Shown piece by piece: positions 8,425-18,167 of a stretch of 64,000 bases of DNA. Each line of letters begins with the position of its first letter. Position 1 is the stretch's first letter. This stretch comes from Tepidamorphaceae bacterium. GTDB taxonomy: Bacteria > Pseudomonadota > Alphaproteobacteria > Rhizobiales > Tepidamorphaceae. The position numbers were made by a program, and so were the translations under genes. The notes below the pieces were generated by a model, which saw nothing but the letters and a program-made list of their open reading frames with translations, was not told where the DNA came from and ran no database searches. Location: the NCBI GenBank assembly GCA_028279445.1, contig JANQNT010000005.1:1-64000 (forward strand), read 5' to 3'.

Positions 8425-11400
8425 TCAGGACGCACTTTCCGCAATCTGCGCCAGTTGCAGCAGCAGCCGGCGGGTGCCGTTGAGGCGCTCGCGCGCACCG
8501 GGCCAGTCACGCTTGAGAACGATGGAATGGTCCGGCCTTATCTTGGCGAGACTGCCCTCGTCGGACACGAAGGCGACAAGGCCGGCGGGATTCTCGAAGC
8601 GGTTGCCACGGAACGACAGCACGACGCCCTTGGGCCCGGCCTCCACCTTCTCGACCCCAGCGCGGCGGCACAGCAGCTTGATGCGGACCACCTGGACAAG
8701 ATCGTCGACCTCTTCCGGCGCGCGGCCGAAGCGGTCGTCCAGCTCGGCGGCGAAACCGTCGATCTCCGCGTCCTCGGTCAGTTGCGACAGCCGGCGATAA
8801 AGCTGCAGGCGTACTTCCAGATCGGGCACGTAGCCATCGGGGATCAGCACCGGCACGCCGACGGAGATGTTCGGCGACCACTGATCCTCGTCAAGCTCCA
8901 CGTCACCGGAGCGAAGCGCGGCGACCGCCTCCTCCAGCATCGACTGGTAGAGCTCGTAACCGACCTCGCGGATATGGCCGGACTGCTCCTCGCCGAGCAG
9001 GTTGCCGGCGCCGCGCAGGTCGAGATCGTGGCTCGCCAGCATGAAGCCGGCACCAAGCGTATCGAGCGACTGAAGCACCTTGAGGCGCCGTTCCGCAGGC
9101 TCCGTCAGCATGCGGTTGGCGGGCGTTGTGAAGTATGCGAAGGCGCGCACCTTGGACCGCCCCACCCGGCCGCGAAGCTGATAGAGCTGAGCCAGCCCGA
9201 ACATGTCGGCGCGGTAGACAATGAGCGTATTCGCGGTGGGAATGTCGAGGCCGGATTCCACGATCGCGGTCGACAGCAGCACGTCGTACTTGCCGTCGTA
9301 GAAGGCCGACATGACGGTGTCGAGATCGCCCGCCGAGAGCTGGCCGTGCGCCGTCGCGACGCGCAGCTCCGGCACCGTGTCGGAGAGAAATGCCGCGCAT
9401 TCCTCAATATCGGCGATGCGCGGACAGACGAAAAAGGTCTGGCCGCCGCGATAGCGCTCGCGCAGCAGCGCCTCGCGCAGGATGACCGGATCGAACGGGC
9501 TGACATAGGTCCGCACGGCGAGGCGGTCGACCGGCGGCGTGGCGATCATGGACAGATCGCGCAGACCCGTCAGCGCCAGTTGCAGCGTACGCGGGATCGG
9601 TGTCGCCGATAGGGTGAGCACGTGCACATCCGCCCGCAATTGCTTGAGGCGTTCCTTGTGCTGCACGCCGAAATGCTGCTCCTCGTCGATGACGAGAAGC
9701 CCCAGACCCTTGAATTCAATCGATTTCCCGAGCAGCGCGTGGGTTCCCACCACGATATCGATACTGCCGTCCTTCAGGCCGGCCTTGACCCTGGAAAGCT
9801 CTGCTGAACCGACCAGCCGCGAGGCATGCGCAACGTTGAGCGCGAAGCCAGCCATGCGTTCGGTGAAGGTCTTGAAGTGCTGGCGCGCCAGCAGGGTTGT
9901 CGGCACCACGACGGCGGCCTGCTTGCCGGCGGCCGCCGCGACAAAGGCGGCGCGTAACGCCACCTCGGTCTTGCCGAAACCCACATCGCCGCAGACCAGC
10001 CGGTCCATGGTGCGTCCGCTGGCGATATCCTCCAGCACCGCGTCGATTGCCTGCAACTGGTCGTCGGTCTCCGCGTAGGGGAAGCGGGCGCTGAATTCGT
10101 CATAGAGCCCGTCGGCGGGTTCCAGCGCGGGCGCCGTGCGCAACTCCCGCGCGGCGGCAACGTCGATCAGCCGCTTGGCCATCTCGCGGATGCGCTCTTT
10201 CAGCCGCGCCTTGCGCGCCTGCCAGGCAACGCCGCCGAGCCGGTCGAGCTGGACGCTCGCCTCCTCCGCCCCATAGCGCGACAGCAGTTCGATGTTCTCC
10301 ACGGGCAGGAACAGCTTGTCGTCGTTGGCGTAACGCAGCTCGGCGCAATCGTGCGGCGCGCCGGCGGCCGTGATCGTCTGCAGCCCGACGAAGCGGCCGA
10401 TGCCGTGTTCCACATGCACGACGAAGTCGCCGGGCATCAGGCTGGCGACCTCGGTCAGCGCGTCGGAGGCCTTGCGGGTGCGCTTCTTCGGGCGCGCGTA
10501 GCGGTCACCGAGAATGTCCTGCTCGCCGATGATGGCGAAGTTGGGTGTCTCGAAACCGGTCTCGATGCCGAGCACCACCAGCGCCACCTCGCGGGGCTTG
10601 AGCGTTGCGATCTCGGCGAAGCTGTCGGCCTCGCGCACCGCCTGCCAGCCGTGGTCGCGCAGCATGTCGCCCATGCGCTGGCGCGCGCCGTCGCTCCAGC
10701 AGGCGATGGCACACTTGATGCCCTTGGCCGAAAGCGCGTTCAGATGCGCAACGAGCGCGTCGAAGACGTTGGTGTCCTCGGTCTGGCGTTCGGGTGCGAA
10801 GCTGCGTCCGGGGCGCGCGCCGGCATCGACGACGTGGTGCGATCCGCCCTCGGAGGGAGGCGTCTGGAACGGATTGAAGGTCACCGTGCGACGGTCGGCC
10901 AGCGCGTCCGCCCAGGCATCGCGGTCCAGATAGAGCGTCTCCGGGGGAAGCGGCTTGTAGGGCGCGGCCTCGAAGGCGCTGCCGGCCTCGAGAGCCGCCA
11001 CGCGTGCCTCGTAGTGGTCGACGATCTGGTCGTGGCGCTCGCCGAAGGCTTCGCTCACCAGCGGGTCGAAGCAGACAGGCGCGTCGCCGGCATAGTCGAA
11101 CAGCGTCTCCATGTGTTCATGGAACAGCGGCAGCCAGTGCTCCATACCCTGATGGCGGCGGCCGGCGGATACCGCCTCGTAGACCGGATCGCCCGACGTC
11201 GCCGCGCCGAAGCGTGCCCGATAGCCGGTCCGGAACGCGGCCACCGTCTCCTCGTTGAGCAACACCTCGCTGAGCGGCACCAGATTGAGATCGCGCGCCT
11301 GATCGGTGCTGCGCTGAGTTTCCGCGTCGAAGTGGCGGATCGTTTCCAGCGTGTCGCCGAAGAAGTCGAGCCGCACCGGCTGGTCGGCACCCGGCGCGAA

Positions 11401-11970
11401 GAGATCGAGAATTCCGCCGCGCACGGCATACTCGCCCTGCTCGCGCACGGTGCCGGTGCGCAGGAAGCCGTTGGCCTCCAGCCAGCGTACGATCTCCTCC
11501 ATGTCGGCGATCTGACCGGGCTTGAGATGCGTCGCCGCACCACGGATGTGATCGCGCGGCGGCATCAACTGCATCGCCGCGCCGACGGTGACCGCGAGAA
11601 TGACCGGATGCGTATCGGCACGCGGCCCGGCAAGTTCGGCCATGGCGGCGAGGCGCTGCGACAGCACCGCCGGTGATGGCGACACCCGGTCGTAGGGCAG
11701 ACAGTCCCAGCCCGGCAGCTCGATGACACGCACGTAGGGCGCGAAGAAGCGGACGGCTTCAGCGAAGGCGGCAAGCCTCGGCGCGTCGCGGGCGATGAAG
11801 AGCGCATCCGCCGGGCGCGTTGCGTCGGTGGCCATCGCCTGGCTGGCGATGTCGGCGACGAGCAGCGCGTCATGGCCTTCCGGCACGCCGCAGATCACGC
11901 TTTCGCCGGGCCCGCCGGGAAGCACCAGCGGGGCGCGATCAGTCATCGCGGTGCGGGCAACGGAGCTCAT
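8425..11970 (-). CDS. mfd: Transcription-repair coupling factor Mfd
   Basis: A 1181-residue ATPase that removes RNA polymerase stalled at DNA damage and recruits UvrA. Order of domains: UvrB-like N-terminal modules, RNA-polymerase interaction (CarD-like) domain with DFVVHVEHGIGRFVGL at about residue 512, RecG-like translocase with Walker A GDVGFGKT at about 660, DEEQ box in VIDEEQHFGVQHK, motif LSATPIPRTLQLAL and QLRGRVGRSK, then the C-terminal TRCF domain. Length matches the family. Its ATG overlaps the sdhE stop (ATGA), so the two genes are translationally coupled. An alternative ATG lies 8 codons downstream. Confidence 0.97.
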   Translation of the reverse strand: MSSVARTAMTDRAPLVLPGGPGESVICGVPEGHDALLVADIASQAMATDATRPADALFIARDAPRLAAFAEAVRFFAPYVRVIELPGWDCLPYDRVSPSPAVLSQRLAAMAELAGPRADTHPVILAVTVGAAMQLMPPRDHIRGAATHLKPGQIADMEEIVRWLEANGFLRTGTVREQGEYAVRGGILDLFAPGADQPVRLDFFGDTLETIRHFDAETQRSTDQARDLNLVPLSEVLLNEETVAAFRTGYRARFGAATSGDPVYEAVSAGRRHQGMEHWLPLFHEHMETLFDYAGDAPVCFDPLVSEAFGERHDQIVDHYEARVAALEAGSAFEAAPYKPLPPETLYLDRDAWADALADRRTVTFNPFQTPPSEGGSHHVVDAGARPGRSFAPERQTEDTNVFDALVAHLNALSAKGIKCAIACWSDGARQRMGDMLRDHGWQAVREADSFAEIATLKPREVALVVLGIETGFETPNFAIIGEQDILGDRYARPKKRTRKASDALTEVASLMPGDFVVHVEHGIGRFVGLQTITAAGAPHDCAELRYANDDKLFLPVENIELLSRYGAEEASVQLDRLGGVAWQARKARLKERIREMAKRLIDVAAARELRTAPALEPADGLYDEFSARFPYAETDDQLQAIDAVLEDIASGRTMDRLVCGDVGFGKTEVALRAAFVAAAAGKQAAVVVPTTLLARQHFKTFTERMAGFALNVAHASRLVGSAELSRVKAGLKDGSIDIVVGTHALLGKSIEFKGLGLLVIDEEQHFGVQHKERLKQLRADVHVLTLSATPIPRTLQLALTGLRDLSMIATPPVDRLAVRTYVSPFDPVILREALLRERYRGGQTFFVCPRIADIEECAAFLSDTVPELRVATAHGQLSAGDLDTVMSAFYDGKYDVLLSTAIVESGLDIPTANTLIVYRADMFGLAQLYQLRGRVGRSKVRAFAYFTTPANRMLTEPAERRLKVLQSLDTLGAGFMLASHDLDLRGAGNLLGEEQSGHIREVGYELYQSMLEEAVAALRSGDVELDEDQWSPNISVGVPVLIPDGYVPDLEVRLQLYRRLSQLTEDAEIDGFAAELDDRFGRAPEEVDDLVQVVRIKLLCRRAGVEKVEAGPKGVVLSFRGNRFENPAGLVAFVSDEGSLAKIRPDHSIVLKRDWPGARERLNGTRRLLLQLAQIAESAS

Positions 11971-12254
11971 GATGTTTCCGATCGGCTGAACGCCTGAAGA
12001 GCGTGGAAGACCGGCGTATCGAACTCCGTCGGCACCGGTGCCGCCCCGGTGACCCAGTTGAACAGGTCAGTGTCGGGAGCCTCCAGGAGGCGCTCGAAAT
12101 CGTCCGTATCGCGCGCGTCGAGCCCCGGCAGGCGCGCGTCGGCGAAGCGGCCCATGATCAGGTCCATCTCGCGCGTGCCGCGCCGCCAGGCGCGAAACAG
12201 CAGCCGCCGGCGTCGCGGATTAAGCGTTGCGCTGGAGATCGTGGTTCCGGTCAT
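11967..12254 (-). CDS. sdhE: FAD assembly factor SdhE
   Basis: A 95-residue protein of the SdhE/Sdh5 family that promotes covalent attachment of FAD to the succinate dehydrogenase flavoprotein. The segment RRRRLLFRAWRRGTREMD holds the conserved basic and RGxxE-type surface, and the acidic C-terminal half has WVTGAAPVP, close to the family pattern WL(L/T)G. The start at 12254 gives a full-length protein of the expected size. It overlaps mfd by 4 bases, an arrangement often seen in alphaproteobacteria, and is divergent from recG across about 160 bases that should hold both promoters. Confidence 0.92.
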   Translation of the reverse strand: MTGTTISSATLNPRRRRLLFRAWRRGTREMDLIMGRFADARLPGLDARDTDDFERLLEAPDTDLFNWVTGAAPVPTEFDTPVFHALQAFSRSETS

Positions 12255-12414
12255 GACTCGTGCGTATGCGCCCCTTTGCAGGATTTCAAAGGGGTCTGAC
12301 GTATTCTCTGCGGCAAAGAGATATCCACCGGATTGTCCCCACGCCAGCCCCGAATACGCTTTTCTGAAGCCCGCATGGCTGCGTCTTGCTGCGCGCGGCG
12401 CTACAACAAATCCC

Positions 12415-14517
12415 ATGCGCCCGACCGTGCTCAACCCGCTGTTCGCCGATGCCTCGACGCTGCCAGGCATCGGAACCAAGACGCTCGATGCGCTCGCCCG
12501 CCTCGTGGCGCCGCCCGAGGGCGTATCGCCGCGGGTCATCGATGTGCTGCTGCTGGCGCCGTCCGGCATCATCAATCGCCGCCACCGTCCGACCATCGCG
12601 AACGCGGACGTCGGTGCGTTGGCGACGATCCGCCTGACCGTCGACAAGCACCGCCCTTCCCCGCGACACGGGCGCGCGCCCTACCGCGTGCTGTGCCATG
12701 ACGAGACCGGCAGCCTGACGCTGGTCTTCTTCCACGCCCGCGAGGACTACCTGGCACGCACGCTGCCGGTGGGCGAAGTGCGCTATGTCAGCGGGCGCAT
12801 CGAGGCCTATGGCGATCAGGTACAGATCGTGCATCCGGACTTCATCGTCGACGAAGAGCAGTTCGCCAAACTCCCTGCCGTCGAGCCGGTCTATCCGCTG
12901 ACGGCGGGCCTGCGGCGCGCGACGCTGGTCAAGGCAGGCGACGCAGCGCTGACGAACCTGCCCGACCTGCCGGAGTGGCAAGCCCCAAGCGTGCGCGAGA
13001 AGATGGACTGGCCCGATTTCTCGACCGCGTTGCGCCGGCTGCACCGCCCCGAGGTGCCGCAGGACGCAGCCCCAGAAGGGCTTGCCTGGCGGCGCGTCGC
13101 CTATGACGAATTGCTCGCCGGACAGCTTGCCCTGTCGCTGGTGCGGGCCCGCACGGTGAAGGTGACGGGGATCGCGCGTACAGGCGACGAGGCGCGGCAG
13201 CTCGCGATCCGTGATGCCCTGCCCTTCGAACTCACAGGCGCGCAGCAGCGCTCCATCGCGGAGATCGGCGCGGACCTTTCCTCGGCGGAGCGCATGGTGC
13301 GGCTGCTGCAAGGCGATGTCGGCAGCGGCAAGACGCTGGTCGCGCTGATGGCCATGGCGCAGGTGGCCGAGAGCGGCGCGCAGTCCGCCCTGATGGCGCC
13401 GACGGAAATCCTCGCCCGCCAGCACTTCAGGACGCTGAGCGAACATGCCGGCGCGGCGGGGCTCACCGTCGCGCTGCTGACCGGCAAGGACAGCGCGGCG
13501 GAACGGCGACAGTCGCGCGAGGGGCTTCAATCCGGCGACATCGACATCGCCGTGGGCACGCATGCGCTGTTCCAGGGCGATGTCGCCTTCAAGGACCTGG
13601 GGCTTGTCGTGGTCGACGAGCAGCACCGTTTCGGCGTGCATCAGCGCCTGGCACTCGCCGGCAAGGGAGAGCGCCCCGACCTTCTGGTCATGACCGCGAC
13701 GCCGATCCCGCGCACGCTGCTGCTGACGCTCTACGGCGACATGGATGTCTCGCGCATCGACGAGAAGCCTCCGGGACGATCGGAGATCGATACCCGCGCG
13801 GTTCCGCTGGAGCGTCTCGACGATGTGGTCGCAGCCATCGGCCGGGCGATCGAGAATGGCGACCGGGTCTACTGGGTCTGTCCGCTGGTGGAGGAAAGCG
13901 AGGCGCTCGATGCGGCCGCCGCGCAGGATCGCTACGCGGCGCTCTCGATGGCCTTTCCGGGCAAGGTGTCGCTGGTGCACGGGCGCCAGGACACGAAGGC
14001 CAAGCAGGCGGCGCTCGCGGCGTTCCAGGGCGGCGAGACGCCGGTGCTGGTCGCCACGACGGTCATCGAAGTGGGCGTCGATGTGCCGGAAGCAACCGTC
14101 ATGGTCATCGAGCACGCGGAACGTTTCGGGCTGGCACAGATGCACCAGCTTCGCGGCCGCGTCGGCCGGGGAACCCGGCCGTCCACCTGCCTGCTGCTCT
14201 ACAAGGCGCCGCTCGGCGAAACGGCGCGCGCGCGCCTCGACATTCTGCGCCAGAGCCAGGACGGCTTCCGCATCGCCGAGGAGGACCTGAAGCTGCGCGG
14301 CGGAGGCGACGTGCTCGGCACCCGGCAGAGCGGCATGCCGGGATTCCGCATGGCGCTGCCGGGCGTGCATCTGGACATGATCGAGATGGCGCGTGACGAG
14401 GCGCGGCTGACGCTGGAGGCCGACCCGGACCTGACGGGAGAGCGCGGCGAAGCGCTACGCAGCCTGCTCTATCTGTTCGATCGTGACCATGCGGTGCGGC
14501 TCATCGCGGCTGGATGA
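12415..14517 (+). CDS. recG: ATP-dependent DNA helicase RecG
   Basis: A 700-residue branch-migration helicase that remodels stalled forks and Holliday junctions. The N-terminal wedge/OB domain comes first, starting near PTVLNPLFADASTLPGIG and followed by the OB segment YRVLCHDETGSLTLVFF. The helicase core follows with Walker A GDVGSGKT (about residue 302), Walker B VVDEQHRFGVHQR (about 400), MTATPIPRTLLLTLYGDMD and QLRGRVGRGT (about 578). The start at 12415 gives the standard RecG length; upstream in-frame extension is not conserved-looking. It is divergent from sdhE-mfd. Confidence 0.96.
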   Translation: MRPTVLNPLFADASTLPGIGTKTLDALARLVAPPEGVSPRVIDVLLLAPSGIINRRHRPTIANADVGALATIRLTVDKHRPSPRHGRAPYRVLCHDETGSLTLVFFHAREDYLARTLPVGEVRYVSGRIEAYGDQVQIVHPDFIVDEEQFAKLPAVEPVYPLTAGLRRATLVKAGDAALTNLPDLPEWQAPSVREKMDWPDFSTALRRLHRPEVPQDAAPEGLAWRRVAYDELLAGQLALSLVRARTVKVTGIARTGDEARQLAIRDALPFELTGAQQRSIAEIGADLSSAERMVRLLQGDVGSGKTLVALMAMAQVAESGAQSALMAPTEILARQHFRTLSEHAGAAGLTVALLTGKDSAAERRQSREGLQSGDIDIAVGTHALFQGDVAFKDLGLVVVDEQHRFGVHQRLALAGKGERPDLLVMTATPIPRTLLLTLYGDMDVSRIDEKPPGRSEIDTRAVPLERLDDVVAAIGRAIENGDRVYWVCPLVEESEALDAAAAQDRYAALSMAFPGKVSLVHGRQDTKAKQAALAAFQGGETPVLVATTVIEVGVDVPEATVMVIEHAERFGLAQMHQLRGRVGRGTRPSTCLLLYKAPLGETARARLDILRQSQDGFRIAEEDLKLRGGGDVLGTRQSGMPGFRMALPGVHLDMIEMARDEARLTLEADPDLTGERGEALRSLLYLFDRDHAVRLIAAG

Positions 14518-14558
14518 CGCGGCGCGAATCGCTTGGAAGTTAAAGCTAAATTGATATC

Positions 14559-14574
14559 GTTTCGATATCGAAAC
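14559..14574. promoter_or_regulatory. 16-bp perfect palindrome between convergent genes
   Basis: GTTTCGATATCGAAAC is a perfect 16-base palindrome in an AT-rich 87-base gap between the ends of recG and the DUF502 gene. A related half (TTCGATATGG) follows at 14582. It has no T-tract, so it is not a standard terminator. A regulator or replication-related site is possible, but nothing here proves it. Confidence 0.35.
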
Positions 14575-14604
14575 AATGCCATTCGATATGGTTAACGAAA
14601 GGTT

Positions 14605-15444
14605 TCAGGCGTCTTCCCTTTTGCGCTGGCGACGCTTGTCGACGACCTTCTCGACCATCTGCTTGGCGTCCTTGCCATCGTCGAACGGCGGCACCACGAG
14701 GCCTGCCGAGATGGCCAGCTTGGCGGCCTCCTCAACCGACATGTCGAGCAGGATCACGTCTTCCTGCGGCACGAACATCAGGAAGCCCGATGTGGGGTTC
14801 GGCACCGTCGGCATGAACACCGTCCACATATCCTCGCCGTCCCCCGCGCGATGCAGGATCTCGCCGCGCGTCGCCGTGGAGATGAAGACGATGACCCAGG
14901 CGCCGCGACGGGGAAACTCGAGCAGCCCCACCTTGTCGAAGCTCGACTGCGACTGGTTGAGCGCCGTCTCGAATATCTGCTTCAGGGCCTTGTAGAGCGA
15001 GCGTACCAGCGGCATGCGGTCGAGGATGCCCTCGCCGGAACGCACTACCGCCCGGCCGAAGAAGTTAGCCGTCAGCGCGCCCAGCACGGTCAGCAGGAAG
15101 ATGGCGAACAGCAGCCCGACACCCGGCACCGTGAACGGCAGATAATTGTCGGGGTTGTACTGCGGCGGGATCAGCGGCTTGGCCCAGTTGTCCACCCAGG
15201 AGACAAACGCCCAGGTCAGGTAGATGGTGATGCTGATCGGGGCGGCGATGACGATGCCGGTCAGGAAGTAGGTGCGCAGCCGCGAGCCGAAGCCGACCTT
15301 CTTGGGCGGCGCCGCAAGCTGGTCGAGGTGCAGCGCCTCGCCCAGTGTCGGCTCATGGTGATCTTCCTGGCCGGACGATTGCGAGTCGCCGTTCGGCCCT
15401 GCGGCCTTCTTGTTGGGGTCCGTCTCGTCCATGCCATCCACCAT
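14605..15444 (-). CDS. DUF502 family membrane protein
   Basis: A 279-residue protein of the DUF502 family, function unknown, common beside recG and glmS in alphaproteobacteria. After a charged, Gln/Asp-rich N-terminal tail (residues 1-50) come two transmembrane segments (about 56-78, starting YFLTGIVIAAPISIT, and about 105-130, VGLLFAIFLLTVLGALTANFF). A soluble domain follows with the family pattern PLVRSLYKALKQIFE and TVFMPTVPNPTSGFL. The C-terminus is highly charged (VVDKRRQRKRED). It converges on recG. Confidence 0.88.
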   Translation of the reverse strand: MVDGMDETDPNKKAAGPNGDSQSSGQEDHHEPTLGEALHLDQLAAPPKKVGFGSRLRTYFLTGIVIAAPISITIYLTWAFVSWVDNWAKPLIPPQYNPDNYLPFTVPGVGLLFAIFLLTVLGALTANFFGRAVVRSGEGILDRMPLVRSLYKALKQIFETALNQSQSSFDKVGLLEFPRRGAWVIVFISTATRGEILHRAGDGEDMWTVFMPTVPNPTSGFLMFVPQEDVILLDMSVEEAAKLAISAGLVVPPFDDGKDAKQMVEKVVDKRRQRKREDA

Positions 15445-15673
15445 AGCCCACTGCGCCGACTGTGCGATGCGAATTGTGTCCGGCGATCGTTACCGAATTC
15501 AGCCACCCGCCTGCGCCAGATAGTCACGCGCCGCCCGTATTCCAGCCAGATCCGTGCAAAAAACGCTCGATTCACCGAACATGCTGACGCACTGTCCCGG
15601 GATCGGCGATAACCACACCGATGACGGCCATCCGGCACGCCGTACGACAAGCCTCAAGATTCACGTGACGTCC

Positions 15674-16072
15674 ATGTCAGACGACAATGGTCCTGTACCG
15701 ACCGTCCCGCGCTGGCAGCGCGCTGCTTATCGCGCGGCGGGCACGGTGTTTGTCGGGATCGGCGCCGTTGGCGCGTTCGTTCCGCTGCTGCCCACGACGA
15801 TCTTCCTGATCCTGGCGGCGGGATGCTTCGCGCGGTCGTCCCCGAAGCTGGAGGCGCGTCTGCTGGCGCATCCACGTTTCGGCCCGGCGATCCGGAGTTG
15901 GCGCGAGCGCCGCGCCATCGCGACCAACGCCAAGGTCGCGGCGATCATCGGCATCGTGCTCGGGGTTGCGATCTTCTGGTTCACGGTGCCGCTGGCATCG
16001 CATTGGCGGGCGCTGGCCGCGCTTTGCTGCGCCGGCGTGGCATTCTGGATCGTCACCCGGCCGAAGGCTTGA
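15674..16072 (+). CDS. DUF454 (YbaN-like) inner-membrane protein
   Basis: A 132-residue small membrane protein of the DUF454/YbaN family, function unknown. Family signature: GIGAVGAFVPLLPTTIFLI followed by the AAGCFARSSPKLE segment and the HPRFGPAIRSW motif, with two further hydrophobic helices at about residues 78-98 and 104-122. The ATG at 15674 is chosen because the conserved segment starts soon after; an in-frame extension upstream looks non-coding. It is divergent from the DUF502 gene. Confidence 0.85.
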   Translation: MSDDNGPVPTVPRWQRAAYRAAGTVFVGIGAVGAFVPLLPTTIFLILAAGCFARSSPKLEARLLAHPRFGPAIRSWRERRAIATNAKVAAIIGIVLGVAIFWFTVPLASHWRALAALCCAGVAFWIVTRPKA

Positions 16073-16104
16073 TGTGTTTACTCCGCTCACGGCATTCTTA
16101 CCGG

Positions 16105-16174
16105 CCGCTCGGCTTGTCCGAAAACCGGTTCACACCTCACATGACGTGTGTTTCGGACAAGAGGCGTGGAGCGG
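16105..16174. repeat. Intergenic palindromic repeat, possible bidirectional terminator
   Basis: Inner arms CTTGTCCGAAA (16113-16123) and TTTCGGACAAG (16151-16161) pair perfectly over 11 bases; outer arms CCGCTC (16105-16110) and GAGCGG (16169-16174) extend the structure. The sequence between begins ACCGGTTCACAC. This type of TTGTCCGAAAACCGGTTC repeat is familiar from intergenic regions of Hyphomicrobiales. It sits between the convergent ends of the DUF454 gene and glmS, so a termination role is plausible. Confidence 0.6.
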
Positions 16175-16224
16175 CGCAACCACGACTGGGAAGCAAACAA
16201 GCCGAACGGCAAAGCCAAGAGCCC

Positions 16225-18051
16225 CTACTCCACCGTCACCGATTTCGCCAGGTTGCGTGGCTGGTCCACGTCCGTGCCCATGAACACGGCCGTGTGGTAG
16301 GCGAGCAACTGGATCGGCACCGCATAGACCAGCGGCTGCACGAAGGGGGCCATGTCCGGCATGACGATGAGCTGCGTGGCGTGATCGGCGGCGACCTCGG
16401 CGCCGGCCGCATCGGTGATCAGGATGACCTGCCCGCCGCGGGCGGCCACCTCCTGCATGTTCGATGCGGTCTTCTCGAACAGCGCGTCGCTCGGCGCGAC
16501 AACGACCACCGGCACGTCCTCGTCGATCAGCGCGATCGGCCCGTGCTTGAGTTCGCCGGCGGCATAGCCTTCCGCGTGGATGTAGGAGATTTCCTTCAGC
16601 TTCAGCGCCCCCTCCAGCGCCAGCGGAAAACTGAGGCCACGGCCGAGATAAAGCACATCGCGGGCATGGGAGAGGTTCTTGGACATCGCCTCGATCTGAG
16701 GCTCGACCTTGAGCGCCTGGGCAGTCAGGCGCGGCACCTCCGTCAGCGCGGCGACCAGATCGCGCTCCTCCTCGGCACTCAACATGCCACGGGCCCGCGC
16801 GGCGGCAATCGCCAGCACCGCCAGCACCGCCAACTGGCAGGTGAAGGCCTTGGTGGAGGCGACGCCGATTTCGGGGCCGGCATAGGTCGGCAGGATGGTC
16901 TCCGCCTCGCGCGCGATCGTCGACTCGCGCACATTGACGATGGCCAGCGTATGCTGGGCGTGGGCTGCGCAGTAACGCAGGCTCGCCAGCGTGTCGGCGG
17001 TCTCGCCCGATTGCGAGATGACGATGGCCAGCCCGCCCTCGGTCAAGGGCGGCTCGCGGTAGCGGAACTCCGACGACACATCGATATCGACCGGCAGCCT
17101 GGCGTATTGCTCGAACCAGTACTTGGCCACCAGTCCGGCATAGGACGCGGTGCCGCAGGCGGTGATGGTGATGCGCTCCAGCGCGGCGAAGTCGAACGGC
17201 AGGTCCTCCGGCAGTTGCACCGTGCCGGCGGCCATGTCGAGATAGTTGGCGAGCGTGTGGCCGACGACCTCGGGCTGCTCGTAGATTTCCTTGGCCATGA
17301 AATGGCGGTGGTTGCCCTTGTCGACCAGAAGCGCCGAGGCGAGCGATGTTTGTACGGGGCGATCGATTTCAGCGCCGCTCTCGTCGCGGATGGTCGCGCC
17401 CGCCGAGGTCAGAACCGCCCAATCGCCGTCCTCCAGATAGGTGATGCGGCTGGTGAAGGGAGCGAGCGCGATGGCGTCGGAGCCGAAATACATCTCCCCG
17501 TCGCCATGGCCGATGGCCAGCGGGCTGCCCTTTCTGGCGGCGATCAGCAGATCGTCGAAACCCTCGAACAGGAACACCAGTGCGAAGGCACCGTCGAGGC
17601 GCGGCAACACAGAGGCGACGGCGTCCTGCGGCGTCGCGCCCTGGTCCATGGCGTGGGCGACCAGTTGCGCCACGACCTCGGTGTCGGTGTCGGTCTCGAA
17701 GGTCGCGCCGTTGCCGTTCAGTTCGGCCTTGAGCTCGCGATAGTTCTCGATGATGCCGTTGTGCACCACCGCGACGCGGCCGATGGCGTGCGGATGGGCG
17801 TTGGTCTCGGTCGGCGCGCCATGGGTGGCCCAGCGGGTATGGCCGATGCCGATGGTGCCGGCGAGCGGCAACTGGGCCAGACGCTGTTCCAGATTGCGCA
17901 GCTTGCCTTCGGCGCGGCGGCGCTCGAGGCGGCCGGCCTCCAGCGTCGCGATGCCGGCGGAATCGTAGCCGCGATACTCAAGCCGGCGCAGCGCGTCGAG
18001 CAGACCCGGCGCGGCCGGTTCCTTGCCGATAATACCAACGATCCCGCACAT
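16225..18051 (-). CDS. glmS: Glutamine-fructose-6-phosphate aminotransferase (isomerizing) GlmS
   Basis: A 608-residue enzyme making glucosamine-6-phosphate from fructose-6-phosphate and glutamine, the first step to UDP-GlcNAc for peptidoglycan and lipid A. The start at 18051 places the nucleophilic Cys at position 2 (MCGIVGIIG), which requires Met removal and rules out the longer in-frame extension. The N-terminal glutaminase domain is followed by two SIS domains (CGTASYAGLVAKYW and SQSGETADT), and the C-terminus ends AKSVTVE as in the family. It lies 116 bases downstream of glmU on the same strand. I found no ribozyme-like leader and would not expect one here. Confidence 0.97.
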   Translation of the reverse strand: MCGIVGIIGKEPAAPGLLDALRRLEYRGYDSAGIATLEAGRLERRRAEGKLRNLEQRLAQLPLAGTIGIGHTRWATHGAPTETNAHPHAIGRVAVVHNGIIENYRELKAELNGNGATFETDTDTEVVAQLVAHAMDQGATPQDAVASVLPRLDGAFALVFLFEGFDDLLIAARKGSPLAIGHGDGEMYFGSDAIALAPFTSRITYLEDGDWAVLTSAGATIRDESGAEIDRPVQTSLASALLVDKGNHRHFMAKEIYEQPEVVGHTLANYLDMAAGTVQLPEDLPFDFAALERITITACGTASYAGLVAKYWFEQYARLPVDIDVSSEFRYREPPLTEGGLAIVISQSGETADTLASLRYCAAHAQHTLAIVNVRESTIAREAETILPTYAGPEIGVASTKAFTCQLAVLAVLAIAAARARGMLSAEEERDLVAALTEVPRLTAQALKVEPQIEAMSKNLSHARDVLYLGRGLSFPLALEGALKLKEISYIHAEGYAAGELKHGPIALIDEDVPVVVVAPSDALFEKTASNMQEVAARGGQVILITDAAGAEVAADHATQLIVMPDMAPFVQPLVYAVPIQLLAYHTAVFMGTDVDQPRNLAKSVTVE

Positions 18052-18167
18052 CGTGTTCGGGCCTCCTGAACGTCGAATCAGCTCGGGAATGTGTACCGTC
18101 ACGCCCGGGCGGGCCAACTGACGATTTGTTGCCAAATCTTACGGCGACGGAGGGCAAAGGTCCCGCG

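Noticed and set aside
12286-14370. Open minus-strand frame of 694 codons opposite recG
   Set aside because: Antisense shadow; recG helicase motifs are on the plus strand.
15823-18069. Open plus-strand frame of 748 codons opposite glmS
   Set aside because: No domain and biased residues; glmS on the other strand is unmistakable.
18052-18167. glmS ribozyme or other riboswitch before glmS
   Set aside because: The 116-base gap lacks the conserved structure, and the ribozyme is a feature of Gram-positive bacteria.
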